From an uncultured Varibaculum sp. (GTDB taxonomy: Bacteria; Actinomycetota; Actinomycetes; Actinomycetales; Actinomycetaceae), in the NCBI RefSeq assembly GCF_902489465.1, contig NZ_CABTZZ010000006.1, positions 1 to 64,000 on the forward strand: a DNA stretch of 64,000 bases, read 5' to 3'. Shown here in pieces: positions 50,701 through 59,870 of the stretch (positions within the stretch are counted from its first letter, which is position 1; each line of letters begins with the position of its first letter). The translations under genes and the position numbers were made by a program. Under the pieces are notes generated by a model. It made no database searches, had not been told where the DNA came from, and saw only the letters and a program-made list of their open reading frames with translations.

Positions 50701-53604
50701 CGGGTGCAGGTAGGGGTAGCTCCCGCTGCCAGTCTTAACCAAAATCCACAGGCTAACCCGGATCAGGTGCGAGTGCGGCCGGACCGCCCTCTAGCGGTGG
50801 CAGTGACTGCTAACGATACCGACCCTGATGGTGACGGGGTTAGCTTGATTGCCGAATCGCTACAAAGTCCGGGGGATAGTTTGCAAGTGGCTGCCCGCGA
50901 AAACGCGGTAGTGCTCAACACCCCCAAGAAAGCTGATTCGTACGGGATTGAGTATTCTATCGATGATGGACGCGGCGGACAGGATACCTCTATTGCTACC
51001 GTGCAAGTAGACCCCTTTGCCCCTTTGCAAGCCCCCGAGGCCGCCGATGACCTGGTAAGCGCGAAAGAAGCGGGAAGAAAAGTGGGCGAGCCTATCGAAG
51101 TGGACGTCCTCGCCAATGATGTTGACCCTGATGGGGATGGAGCGGCGTTGACGGTTAGTTGTCAGCAAAATGGAGTAACCGTCAAGGGTAAAAAGCTAGT
51201 GATTCCCGCGCCCTCGCAGCGCCAATTGGTGCTCTATACTGTTACCGACCAGGACGGGTTAAGCGCTAACGCCATAGTTAATGTCCCTGGAGTTTCCGAA
51301 CAAAAACCCTATATCGACCCCGATACTATCCCTATAAAAGCTAAATCCGGCGAGACCTTGACCGTTGATTTGACTTCTTATGTGATTACTCGCAAGGCAC
51401 GCACCCCGCATATTCATTCCGCCAAAGCCATTACCCTGGGTGCCGGGTTTGCAGGCGGAGTCAAAATGTCCGGAGATGATTCCTTCCAAGTAAGTATTAA
51501 CCCTGTGTTTTTCGGGAAAACCTCGCTGGTAATGCTGGTCAGCGACGGTAAAACTAACGATTCCTCCGCCCTGAGTGCCTCTTTAACGCTGCCTATCGAG
51601 GTGAAACCCTCCAGTAATCGCCCGCCAGTTTTTACCCCTACACGCATAGAAGTAGCTGCTGGTGAAGACGCGGTTAATGTCAATTTGGCGGATATGGTTA
51701 GCGATGAAGATGGGGACGACCCCGCAAAAATGCGCTACCGCCTGGGAGCGCTTCCTGCAGGTATTCAGGCCTCGTTGAGGGGCAGCCAGCTTTCCGTTTC
51801 GGCCGAAGCTGGTAAAGCTAAGGGAGATGCCGGCTATATCGAAGTCACGGTAGAGGACAGCTCTGGGCCTACCATCGGGAAAATCCCGGTGCGAGTGGTC
51901 AGCTCCACTCGTCCCTTGATCCAGGTAACCGCGATTGATTTAGAGGGCGAATCCGGCAAGAGCGTCAACATTGACTTAAGTCGCTACGCTACGAACCCGT
52001 ATCCCGGAAAACCTTTGAAAACCGTAGGCTCACCTAGCATTGTGCAAGGAGCCGGACAGGCGTCAGCCTCCGGAACCCACCTGGAAGTAACCCCGGCAGC
52101 AAGTTTTAAAGGTGACTTGGCGGTTTCCTTTACTCTGCAAGATGCCAGTGGCGATCCAGATCGCCAAGTAACCGGTACCGCCCGGATTCGGGTTCTGTCT
52201 GTGCCCGATGCTCCTACGGCAGTCAGCGCCACCATCAGCGAATCCACTACCGCCACCATTAGCTGGATCGCCCCTGCCGCTAACGGCACTCCTATTACTA
52301 GTTACAAAGTTACCGATTCGGTTTCTGGGAAAACGGTTACTTCCCGGGCAACGCTGGTAGATTTTCCGGGCTTGGAACCAGGGAAATCTCATAGCTTTAC
52401 CGTAGTGGCCACTAACCGGGTGGGAGATTCTAAGCCTTCGGGGGCTTCCCCGCCGATAGAGGTAGAGGTTACTCCCGGTGCCCCCGGCAATCCGAGTGGC
52501 ACCATCGGTAGTGCAGCTGGAACCGCGACCCTTACTTGGGAGGCACCCAGTACAAACGGGGGTTCTCCTATAGACCACTATGTGGTGACTATAGATGGTG
52601 GCGGTGCTCGGGAAGTTAAAGACACCAAGCTAGAGGTTAAAGACCTGCCTGGCGGAGAACATAATTTCACCGTCATCGCGGTCAATACCAAGGCGGGGCC
52701 GGCGGCTACTGGCCGATTCGAAACTTTCGCTTCCTTCAACGAAAGTACAGTTAGCGCTACTTTAGAGCGCGCGGGATCTAAACTGGCCAGAGTATATTTG
52801 CAGGGGGCGGATGCCCCTGTCGGAGATGACGGAAGCTGTAGACCCACCAGGGTAGCGGGAAACCCAGTAGCAGACGATGGAACTTTCTATTTCACTGACC
52901 CGCGGGCACGAACTGGTCTGAAAGTCGAATACACCTGCAATTTTAGATATAACAAAGGTGCCTACAAGCCGCTAAGTGCAAATCTCGGAGCACAAAAGAG
53001 TCCCCAAATCACCAATATGAGAGAGCTGGAAAGCAGCAGAACACAGACCGGAACGGTAATACAAGTAGACGTTTCCGGCTTGGATACCTGGGATAGCAGC
53101 TCCTTGGAGCTGTCGGTATCGGGGAAAGAATCAGGAGGATCAGCTCTCGCAGACTACCAGTATCAAACCCAGATGATTGCGGGATCGGGATGGGTGATTA
53201 AGCTCAAAGAATTGCAACCCGGGCAGAGCTGGATAATAACGGCAGATCTGAAGCTAATTCCGGAAGGAACTCGGCTGAGTAGAAACAACGTGGAGGTTTC
53301 GACCCTGCAGGTTACCCCCGATCCCGGTAGCGAAAACCCCGGTGATAATGAGCCGATAGAGTCGGTGTCCTACCTGCAAAATTGGTATCAGCTGACCCCG
53401 TTGATGCCGGTTTCAAAGCCACTCTGGCCGCACCTGACACCCCTAATAGAGCTGCCGGTATTCCCAACCACCGGTGACGATTGCTGGCGGTATGCAGATT
53501 CCCAGTTTCCGCTACACGCCCTCGGGGACAATAAATACCTAAAAACTAGTCTTAACGGGCAAGATTTACCTGCCCGGCAAACCGAAAAGGAGCTCGCAAT
53601 ATGA
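47704..53604 (+). CDS. Giant Ig-like/FN3 repeat surface protein heading a PFNA-like operon
   Basis: A 1966-residue protein starting at GTG 47704. A basic cytoplasmic head of ~58 residues is followed by one transmembrane helix (about 60-77). Residues ~80-420 look beta-propeller-like. From ~438 to ~1490 there is a run of about ten Ig/cadherin-like modules with the recurring VLENDSDTDGDLL, ANDTDANGDPLTL and ANDVDPDGDGA calcium-type motifs. Two FN3 domains follow at about 1500-1670 (VPDAPTAVSA and APGNPSGTIG), then a ~290-residue C-terminal region without a membrane helix. It is displayed outside the cell. Its stop overlaps moxR by four bases. The gene order resembles the bifidobacterial PFNA cluster with its FN3 protein; that link is from memory. 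Confidence 0.88.
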   Translation: MAGVRGRKGRMGRSSRPNRGKTGSFVNSSGRQQNAGVTGYSALQHRKQNNLKLRGRLRKAAIATLAALSMVIVYLAWQHPGITRAQVDLNDGGIWVTNQSQHLVGHLNFPARTLDGAVRSKAGDFDVTQAGENVNFQNQAASEVAKIDPKKVRLETSSSLEKGEQIAQSGTNLAILDPEAGLLWSGEDLLSQERTRANATVRSLWGAQLAGGDTGAFFLASPTSKELITVTKEGELWKDERVELSQIPVNAQLQVAGIGKQAVALDSSQGVLFLPSGKRIKVAGSQLALQESGPAKPYALLADQDKLIKVDLNSGSTREIPSGSSAGKPARPAVKAQCVYGAWAGSGKFVRECAGKVYRPTQELARLKTAKTPVFRKNRDLVVLNDTTDGAIWLADKNMELVDNWDEISTMLKKEEEREDSPQITEQIAQKDRQKENTPPVARDDVFGARPGKITTLPVLENDSDTDGDLLTAEVLGPVSQGEVKPVRAGAALRIELPAAASGVIKFTYQTKDGRGGVDTANVTVNVTPEPQNSAPVQKRVPTVVVESGKQIEYNALPVFSDPDGDPVFLSGASSNGYNQVEYRQEGTLVIRNQASGVGKKEVKVLVSDGRQEISGRVIVDVRAAGNVPPEANGDIAFARAGTTITIRPLANDTDANGDPLTLAGVNIERTGPLVTPDLAGGTLSFRSDQEGIYYLTYTVSDGPATATGVIRVDVTASGKRGKPVVEDDMAVLPVGGQVLTDVLANDSDPAGEVLVTQAVTVGASSPLRATVMDHSLLNITAPRGITKAETLKYQVSNGHESAEGVVTVIPVTTQSATTPPTAKPDEAKGRVGDVATVDVLANDHSPVGLTLKVDSKLTTSTPPEAGKFFVTGNQVRFLAKKAGKYDATYTVRDTNQNQASARVSVEIKPANASDNSAPEPRVVTGRAISGQATRIPVDLTNIDPDGDSVSLVGIADAPKMGIVDIGSSWLNYQPISGKIGTDTFTYIVEDRFGKQGTARVQVGVAPAASLNQNPQANPDQVRVRPDRPLAVAVTANDTDPDGDGVSLIAESLQSPGDSLQVAARENAVVLNTPKKADSYGIEYSIDDGRGGQDTSIATVQVDPFAPLQAPEAADDLVSAKEAGRKVGEPIEVDVLANDVDPDGDGAALTVSCQQNGVTVKGKKLVIPAPSQRQLVLYTVTDQDGLSANAIVNVPGVSEQKPYIDPDTIPIKAKSGETLTVDLTSYVITRKARTPHIHSAKAITLGAGFAGGVKMSGDDSFQVSINPVFFGKTSLVMLVSDGKTNDSSALSASLTLPIEVKPSSNRPPVFTPTRIEVAAGEDAVNVNLADMVSDEDGDDPAKMRYRLGALPAGIQASLRGSQLSVSAEAGKAKGDAGYIEVTVEDSSGPTIGKIPVRVVSSTRPLIQVTAIDLEGESGKSVNIDLSRYATNPYPGKPLKTVGSPSIVQGAGQASASGTHLEVTPAASFKGDLAVSFTLQDASGDPDRQVTGTARIRVLSVPDAPTAVSATISESTTATISWIAPAANGTPITSYKVTDSVSGKTVTSRATLVDFPGLEPGKSHSFTVVATNRVGDSKPSGASPPIEVEVTPGAPGNPSGTIGSAAGTATLTWEAPSTNGGSPIDHYVVTIDGGGAREVKDTKLEVKDLPGGEHNFTVIAVNTKAGPAATGRFETFASFNESTVSATLERAGSKLARVYLQGADAPVGDDGSCRPTRVAGNPVADDGTFYFTDPRARTGLKVEYTCNFRYNKGAYKPLSANLGAQKSPQITNMRELESSRTQTGTVIQVDVSGLDTWDSSSLELSVSGKESGGSALADYQYQTQMIAGSGWVIKLKELQPGQSWIITADLKLIPEGTRLSRNNVEVSTLQVTPDPGSENPGDNEPIESVSYLQNWYQLTPLMPVSKPLWPHLTPLIELPVFPTTGDDCWRYADSQFPLHALGDNKYLKTSLNGQDLPARQTEKELAI

Positions 53605-54569
53605 TCCTGAAACAGGCTGAAGCCGCTGAGTTTGCTACCCGTTTCGCGCAGATAGCCGAAAATGTTGATCAGGCGATACTCGGTAAAGGGCACCAGGTGC
53701 GCCTAGTGTTAGCAGCTTTCCTAGCAGGCGGACATGTGCTGCTAGAGGACGCGCCCGGAACTGGTAAAACCGCCCTGGCGCGCGCCCTCGCCGCTTCTGT
53801 CGATGCTACCCATTCTCGTATCCAGTTCACTCCCGATATGTTGCCCACTGATATAACCGGGGTAACCGTCTATGACCAGGAAACTAAAGAATGGGATTTT
53901 CATGCCGGGCCGATTTTCGCCAATATCGTCCTCGCAGACGAAATCAACCGTGCCAGTCCCAAAACTCAATCTGCCTTGCTAGAAGTGATGGAAGAGCGGC
54001 AAGTCAGCGTAGATGGAGTGGTGCACCCGGTGGAATCGCCATTCCTGGTGATCGCCACCCAAAACCCGGTAGAGCAGGCGGGCACCTACAAGCTTCCCGA
54101 AGCGCAGCTAGACCGCTTCCTGATTAAGATTTCCTTAGGCTATCCCGACCAGGAAACCGCGATCAAAATCCTTTCCGGTGCGGCTCAGCCGGATCTATCT
54201 AAAGATCTAAAACCGGTAGTTGAATCTGAGGAAATCGCTACCTGGGAACAGCTAGGACTGCGAAATTACGTAGATGGGCAGATTACCCGGTATGTGCAGC
54301 AACTCGCGGAAGCTACCCGTTTGGATGATGCGGTGAATTTGGGGGTTTCGACCCGGGCGACAATCGGGATGATGCGGATGGCCAAAGTGTGGGCCGCTTC
54401 CCAAGGACGCCACTATGTGTTGCCCGATGATATCAAAACGCTGGCAGTACCAGTTTGGGCGCACCGGATTATTATGGACTCCGATGCCCTCTTTGAAGGA
54501 GCCACTGCGCAAAGCGTAGTTGCGAGGGCGCTGAACGAGGTACCTGCGCCAGTGGATTCGCAGGCCTAA
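53601..54569 (+). CDS. MoxR-family AAA+ ATPase
   Basis: A 322-residue MoxR ATPase, a chaperone-like AAA+ protein that usually works with its neighbouring DUF58 protein. Walker A is LLEDAPGTGKTALARALA (about 49-66), Walker B IVLADEINRASPKTQSALLE (about 109-128), sensor 1 PFLVIATQNPVEQAGTY and the arginine-finger region LPEAQLDRFLIKISLGYP. The start overlaps the Ig/FN3 gene (ATGA) and the stop is four bases from the DUF58 gene. Confidence 0.95.
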   Translation: MILKQAEAAEFATRFAQIAENVDQAILGKGHQVRLVLAAFLAGGHVLLEDAPGTGKTALARALAASVDATHSRIQFTPDMLPTDITGVTVYDQETKEWDFHAGPIFANIVLADEINRASPKTQSALLEVMEERQVSVDGVVHPVESPFLVIATQNPVEQAGTYKLPEAQLDRFLIKISLGYPDQETAIKILSGAAQPDLSKDLKPVVESEEIATWEQLGLRNYVDGQITRYVQQLAEATRLDDAVNLGVSTRATIGMMRMAKVWAASQGRHYVLPDDIKTLAVPVWAHRIIMDSDALFEGATAQSVVARALNEVPAPVDSQA

Positions 54570-54573
54570 AATA

Positions 54574-55824
54574 ATGAAAGTTCCCGAAACCACCACTACC
54601 GCGTTAAAAGATGCGCTGAAAAGCGGAAATAAAGCCTGGAAACCGGTGCGCACGCGTGCCTTGCTTCTTGCCGTGCGCAAAATTCCGCTTACTGGTTTGG
54701 GGTGGCTAGTTTTGTTCGGGGGACTAGCTAGCCTGGGTGCCTACTGGGCTTGGGATTGGGCGGAAGCTGCGGCGATAATGTTTGCTGCGCTATTGGCACT
54801 GCTGGCGGCGATAGGGCAGACCTGGGGCGCGGGCGAGCTGGCGCTGCGGGTAACAGTTGAGCAAGATCGGCTCCGCAAAGGACAAGAACTACTAGGGCGC
54901 ATGGTAGCGACCAACCAGGGGCGTCGCGCGGTGCGTGGCCTGAAAATAGAACTGCCATTGGGAACAGAACAAGCCGATATAGCGGTACCTAGTTTGCGTT
55001 CCGGAAAAAGTTTCACCCGGGAGTTTCAATTACAAACCAGACGGCGAGAAAAGATTGTGGTCGGCCCGCCCCGCACAGTGCGGGAAGATATTTTAGGGTT
55101 GATCCGTCGGGTGCGGTCCTGGCCGGAATCTCAAGACGTATATGTGTATCCCAACTTCACTTCCGCGCTGGGGACATTAAGTGGCTATTCCCGGGATATG
55201 GAAGGGGCAACCTCGCAGGTCATAAGCAGTTCAGATGCGGTTTTTCATGCTTTGCGTCCCTATGAAAGCGGGGACGACCGTAGGCATATTCACTGGAAAA
55301 TGTCTGCCCATACTGGCCAGTTAATGATGCGACAATACCTAGAGACTCGCCGCTCCCACCATCTGATTGTGCTGGATTTAAAGCGAGAAAACTATGGGGA
55401 AGCCGACTTTGAATTGGCGGTAGAGGCGGCGGCTTCTCTGGCGGTTTCCTCCCTTTCCAGTGGGCAGCCCCTGACCCTTTATGCGGGAAAAACCGTATTA
55501 AAAGCGGCAACTGCTCGCACCGTCCTAGATTTCTTAACCGAAGTGCAACCCGTGGAGGCCGCTCAAGACTATCGCCACTTGGTGCGCTGGGCGCTAGCTC
55601 ATGAAGCGCAAGCCTCGGTGTGTTCCTTGATCAGCGGGCCGGGAGTAACTATGCGCCGGATGCAACAAATCTGTTTGCTACCGGCAGCCGATATGGCTAC
55701 TACCGGTATCCGATCTGATGCCGGCGCTACTTTTACCCGCCGGGGAGCCGCCTCTCATAGACTGCTAAATATCGGGGAGCTCTCACAGCTACCACGGGCA
55801 TTAAATGGGGTGAGTCTAGCGTGA
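54574..55824 (+). CDS. DUF58-domain membrane protein
   Basis: A 416-residue protein with two hydrophobic helices near the N-terminus (about 35-80, GWLVLFGGLASLGAYWAW first) and the DUF58 domain in the middle (LRPYESGDDRRHIHWKMSAH at about 227-246, then HHLIVLDLKRENYG). DUF58 proteins are the customary partners of MoxR ATPases; their molecular function is not established. It overlaps the transglutaminase-like gene by four bases. Confidence 0.92.
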   Translation: MKVPETTTTALKDALKSGNKAWKPVRTRALLLAVRKIPLTGLGWLVLFGGLASLGAYWAWDWAEAAAIMFAALLALLAAIGQTWGAGELALRVTVEQDRLRKGQELLGRMVATNQGRRAVRGLKIELPLGTEQADIAVPSLRSGKSFTREFQLQTRRREKIVVGPPRTVREDILGLIRRVRSWPESQDVYVYPNFTSALGTLSGYSRDMEGATSQVISSSDAVFHALRPYESGDDRRHIHWKMSAHTGQLMMRQYLETRRSHHLIVLDLKRENYGEADFELAVEAAASLAVSSLSSGQPLTLYAGKTVLKAATARTVLDFLTEVQPVEAAQDYRHLVRWALAHEAQASVCSLISGPGVTMRRMQQICLLPAADMATTGIRSDAGATFTRRGAASHRLLNIGELSQLPRALNGVSLA

Positions 55825-58400
55825 AAAGATCCCAGCTTGTAGGCTTGAGCTCTCTGTTGCTGCTGATCGTTCCCTGTTACCTGTTTTCTTTGCCATTTGT
55901 AGGTTTCACCGGGGTAATAGCTGCCGGCAGCGGAGCGCTTTTAGGGTGCCTAGTAGCCCTGGTTAGCCGTCTTTGGCGTTTGGGGATAATCTCCACTTTA
56001 ACTTTAATGCTAGGGGTATTTTTACTCTTTGGCTGCACTTTGGCGGCTACCGACCCCTGGGGGCGAAAGTTTTACCCCACCCTATCGGGCCTACAAGTTC
56101 TAGTTACTTCTACGGTGACCTGCTGGCGAGATACTCTTACGGCTCCCTTGCCGCTAAGCCCAGCCGGAGGAGCCGCGGTGCTACCTTTCCTCACCTGCCT
56201 CATTACCGCGCTTTTAGCGGGGTTAGCCGCAGCTTCGCGTCGACCTTGGGTAGCGCTAATACCTGCCACTATCAGCCTAGTGGTAGCGATCGCCTGGGGG
56301 TCTCAATTAGTTCCGGTAGCTCGTTGGGCAGGAGCCGCCTATTTCTTCCTCGCATTGCTTTGGTGCGGACTGGTTAGCGAGGCCGCGTCCAAGGCACGCA
56401 GGCGCGCAGTGAACCTAGCGGGAACAGGAAAGAAAAACCGCTTGATCCGTCCGCTGGCGATGGTGGCAGTTACCCTAATTATTTCTCTAGCTTCAGCATC
56501 TTTGGCGGGGATTACCGAGCGGGGAAACCGGGAAGTGTTGCGCAGCCACGTCCTGCCCCCGGTGGAACTAGAAGACTTTATTTCTCCGTTAGCCTCCTTT
56601 AGGCATCTTTCGCGCGACTGGAAAGACAAAACTATTGCTGAGGTGAAGGACTATCCAGCGGGTAGTAGGATGCGTTTTGCCACTATGAACGCTTATGACG
56701 GTACCGTTTTCAAAATAGATCCCCAATTGAACGCACAGTTCCTGCAGGTTGATTCGATTCTAGATAAAGGGGTGTCCGCCGACAGTAAAGCCGAAGTTAA
56801 ACTGGTTAACTATGATCAACCTTGGGTTCCGCTGCTGGGTAATGCGCAATCACTAAAATTCGCAACCCAGCCCAAACCGGTGGTTTACTATTCGACCTCT
56901 CTGCGCTCGGCTTTTACCGCTAACCCTGGGAGCCTTTCTTATCAGGTAAGTTTCGCAAAGGAACGTATTCCCAGCGATGCGAGGGTGTCTGGCCTAGAGT
57001 TTGATCCCATTCCGCAAGGTAAAGATGAAGCGGTGCCGGTAGAAATTACTGAGCTTAACAACCAGTTAACTGCCCGGGCGACCAGTCCCTTGCAAAAGGT
57101 GCGCAATGTAGAGTCCTACCTATCAGGACAAGGTTTCTTCTCCGATGGTTCCGATGGTCTTTCTCGCCCCGGACATCGCGCCGCCCGGATGAGCCAGTTT
57201 TTCCAGGGGCAAGAACTGATCGGTGATGATGAACAATACGCGGTAGCTATGGCCTTGATGGTGCGCGCTTTTGGGGCTCCGGCGCGAGTAGTGCTCGGAG
57301 CCTATCCGGGTGATAAAAAGGCGGGCGGGAACCTGAAACTTAAAGGGGATAACGTTCATGCCTGGGTGGAAGTAAAATTTAAAGAGGTCGGCTGGATCCC
57401 CTTTGACCCCACGCCTCCCCGTGATCGCGTACCCCGCACCGATCAACCGCAACCCAAATCGGTTCCCAAACCCCAGGTACTGCAGCCCCCGCCTCCACCG
57501 GCTACTCCACCGGTGTTACCCCATGTGGAAAAACAAGCGCATGCCGATAATCATTCCACGGGAATGCAAATTCTGGCAGCGCTGGCGCAAGTGGCCAAAT
57601 ATGGTGCTTGGCTGCTGCTACTACTTTCTCCTATCTTGCTAACTCTCTTAGCTAAATGGTATCGCTCCCGCAGGAGGCGGCGGGCTAAAGAACCCCAAGA
57701 TCGTTTAAAGGGAGCTTGGGAAGAAATAGTTGACCGTTTCCGGGATCGCGGAATCCGGCTCCCTGCGGGAGCCACTCGGCAAGAAGCCGCCTGGATTATC
57801 GATAGTTCTCTAGGGACTATGAGCCAGTCGCAGTCAGGAGCGCGAGAGCTAGCGGGAATCGCTGATTATCTAGATTACAGTCCCAGCAGCGATAGTGAAA
57901 TTGATTCCGATTGGGCTTGGCAGCTAGTTAAACAGTTAACCCTTACTTGGAAAACGGCAGCTGGGAAAGGGAAAGCATGGGTGGCAGCGATTCGACCGTC
58001 CTCGCTTTATTACCGGTTTATTCGCAGTAGTTTTGCTAAAAAGCTAGAGATAATCCCCGGGATGAGGAAGGTGTTAACTCCCCGCAAGGAGGTTTCGCTA
58101 CCGAGCCTATCTTTGGGGCTGACCGAGCAGGAATATCAGCAGTTGCGTACTCCCTTGGCACCCGGCAATAGGCAAGAGGCTTCTCCAGTCTTAACGGGGG
58201 CAGGAGAGTTTTCGGAAGCCACTCGCCTCGGCAAGGTTGGGCTGCCGCAGCCGCCTCGGTCGCCGGCTCGCCCTATACCCCCGGAGCCTCCAGCGTTGCC
58301 CCCGCAGGCGCTAGACTATACCCGCCGGGCTCCCTCGCCCCAAAATACGGAGGAAACTCAGTTACGGAAAGGGGATGATTATGACCCAAACACCCCCTAA
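55821..58400 (+). CDS. Transglutaminase-like membrane protein lacking the catalytic Cys
   Basis: An 859-residue protein from GTG 55821. About six hydrophobic helices occupy residues ~1-225, then a long external region carries the transglutaminase-core motif. The usual G-x-C-E-x-(F/Y)-A is replaced by IGDDEQYAVAMALMVRAFGA (about 471-490), so the nucleophilic Cys is Asp here. The His (NVHAWVEVKF) and Asp (WIPFDPTPP) of the triad remain. A Pro-rich linker, one more transmembrane helix (about 590-615) and a long cytoplasmic tail complete it, the TgpA-like layout. As written it should not be a thiol transglutaminase. It overlaps the kinase gene by about 20 bases. Confidence 0.88.
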   Translation: MKRSQLVGLSSLLLLIVPCYLFSLPFVGFTGVIAAGSGALLGCLVALVSRLWRLGIISTLTLMLGVFLLFGCTLAATDPWGRKFYPTLSGLQVLVTSTVTCWRDTLTAPLPLSPAGGAAVLPFLTCLITALLAGLAAASRRPWVALIPATISLVVAIAWGSQLVPVARWAGAAYFFLALLWCGLVSEAASKARRRAVNLAGTGKKNRLIRPLAMVAVTLIISLASASLAGITERGNREVLRSHVLPPVELEDFISPLASFRHLSRDWKDKTIAEVKDYPAGSRMRFATMNAYDGTVFKIDPQLNAQFLQVDSILDKGVSADSKAEVKLVNYDQPWVPLLGNAQSLKFATQPKPVVYYSTSLRSAFTANPGSLSYQVSFAKERIPSDARVSGLEFDPIPQGKDEAVPVEITELNNQLTARATSPLQKVRNVESYLSGQGFFSDGSDGLSRPGHRAARMSQFFQGQELIGDDEQYAVAMALMVRAFGAPARVVLGAYPGDKKAGGNLKLKGDNVHAWVEVKFKEVGWIPFDPTPPRDRVPRTDQPQPKSVPKPQVLQPPPPPATPPVLPHVEKQAHADNHSTGMQILAALAQVAKYGAWLLLLLSPILLTLLAKWYRSRRRRRAKEPQDRLKGAWEEIVDRFRDRGIRLPAGATRQEAAWIIDSSLGTMSQSQSGARELAGIADYLDYSPSSDSEIDSDWAWQLVKQLTLTWKTAAGKGKAWVAAIRPSSLYYRFIRSSFAKKLEIIPGMRKVLTPRKEVSLPSLSLGLTEQEYQQLRTPLAPGNRQEASPVLTGAGEFSEATRLGKVGLPQPPRSPARPIPPEPPALPPQALDYTRRAPSPQNTEETQLRKGDDYDPNTP

Positions 58401-59832
58401 AATCCCGGGATTTAGCGTGCAATCACTGTTGGGTAGAGGCGGATTTGCCGACGTTTATCTCTATAAACAAAAACGTCCCGAACGCCAAGTAGCGGTGAAA
58501 GTCCTGCGGGAGTTAGGCAGCAGGCAGGGACGCCAAGTTTTTACTACCGAGGCCGATTCTCTGGCTGCCACCTGTGCTCACCCGGCAATTCTGTCTTTAT
58601 TTCAAACCGGGAAACTCCCAGATGGACGACCCTATTTAGTATTGCAGTACTGTCCGGTGGCAAATTTGTCGCAGCGCGTCCGCCGCCACCCGCTTTCACT
58701 TGCACAGTCCTTAGATACCACTATTCGCTTAGCCGGAGCCCTGGAAACGGTACATCGAGCCGGCCTCGCGCACCGGGACGTGAAACCGGCAAATGTACTG
58801 ATTTCAGAGTTTTCCACCCCGGTGTTATCGGATTTTGGTTTAGCCTTGCCGTTGGGTAAACCGTTAGCTCACCGGGATGTTTTAGGGTTGTCGGTGCCCT
58901 GGGCGCCTCCCGAACAACACGATGAGAACTCTTTGGCCGCTGCCACCAGTGATATTTATTCCCTGGCAGCCACTATGCATTCGTTAGTTACCGGGTACAG
59001 TCCCTTCGAGATTCCCGGAGGCGATAACTCGGTAGCGGCACTGACTCAGCGGGTTTTGCATTCGGTTCCGCCGCTGGATGACCCGCAGTTGATCTCTCCT
59101 TTGCGCGAGATTCTGGCCTGGGCATTGCAGGGTGATCCAGCTGAACGCCCCGAAAGTGCCGCGCAATTTGGCGTGGCGCTCCAGGAACTACAACGCGGGC
59201 TATCTCTCCCGCTGACCAGTATGGATATTGCCAGCGATAATCCAACGTTGTCGTTAGCTACTACCGATCCGGATGCTACCCGCCTGAAGGATGCCTCCCC
59301 TTCCCAAGAATCATCGCCGGGAAAAGAGTGGGGGCAGGCAGATAGCCCTTTGATTGTGGGCAGCCACTCTAGCGCGGCGCTTTCGCGTTCCCTATTACCT
59401 GCCTCCCACCTGGGATGGCGTCGGATTCTCCTGACACTTATTGGAGCGCTGGTGCTGATAGCGGGAACTGCTGCCGGGGTTTCCTACTATTTCAAAACAG
59501 ATACCAGTGCGGTTAAAACTGCGCCCAGCTCTGCAGAGCCCTTGATAACTGCCTCGGCAGAGGACGGAATTGTTTCCGAAATATCCGCGGTCACCGCGCT
59601 GGAAGGAAAACCTGTCGTCGATGGACAAATCACCTTGACTTGGAAACCAGGCGTAGGTGATAGTCCGGCCTCCTATCAGGTGCAGATAATCCAGGATGGT
59701 AAGGATGCCGGTAGTCATACGGTTAGCGAACCGAAAATAACTCTCCATCCCCAGGGGGGTAAATGGTGCGTAAAGGTTTTTGCGGTTAGCTTAGATGGAA
59801 AAACCTCTCCTGGGGTAGACTGGTGCCAATAG
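58381..59832 (+). CDS. Membrane Ser/Thr kinase with an FN3-like external domain
   Basis: A 483-residue kinase taken from ATG 58381, five bases after AAGGGGA (ATG 58375 is also possible). The kinase domain (about 8-270) has LLGRGGFADVYLYKQ, VAVKVL, AHRDVKPANVL, LSDFGLAL and a variant activation end, VPWAPPEQ. A disordered Ser-rich linker leads to one transmembrane helix (ILLTLIGALVLIAGTAAGVS, about 348) and a ~110-residue external beta domain with an FN3-like ITLTWKPGVGDSPASYQVQI. In bifidobacterial PFNA clusters the Pkb2 kinase holds this position. No PP2C phosphatase gene is adjacent. Confidence 0.92.
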   Translation: MTQTPPKIPGFSVQSLLGRGGFADVYLYKQKRPERQVAVKVLRELGSRQGRQVFTTEADSLAATCAHPAILSLFQTGKLPDGRPYLVLQYCPVANLSQRVRRHPLSLAQSLDTTIRLAGALETVHRAGLAHRDVKPANVLISEFSTPVLSDFGLALPLGKPLAHRDVLGLSVPWAPPEQHDENSLAAATSDIYSLAATMHSLVTGYSPFEIPGGDNSVAALTQRVLHSVPPLDDPQLISPLREILAWALQGDPAERPESAAQFGVALQELQRGLSLPLTSMDIASDNPTLSLATTDPDATRLKDASPSQESSPGKEWGQADSPLIVGSHSSAALSRSLLPASHLGWRRILLTLIGALVLIAGTAAGVSYYFKTDTSAVKTAPSSAEPLITASAEDGIVSEISAVTALEGKPVVDGQITLTWKPGVGDSPASYQVQIIQDGKDAGSHTVSEPKITLHPQGGKWCVKVFAVSLDGKTSPGVDWCQ

Positions 59833-59870
59833 AGAGCGTAAATTTGCCGGTTGGTAATGGAGGTAAATCA

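Noticed and set aside
53446..53487. LPVFPTTG near the end of the Ig/FN3 protein as a sortase signal
   Set aside because: It is not LPxTG and no hydrophobic helix or basic tail follows; the protein is anchored by its N-terminal helix.
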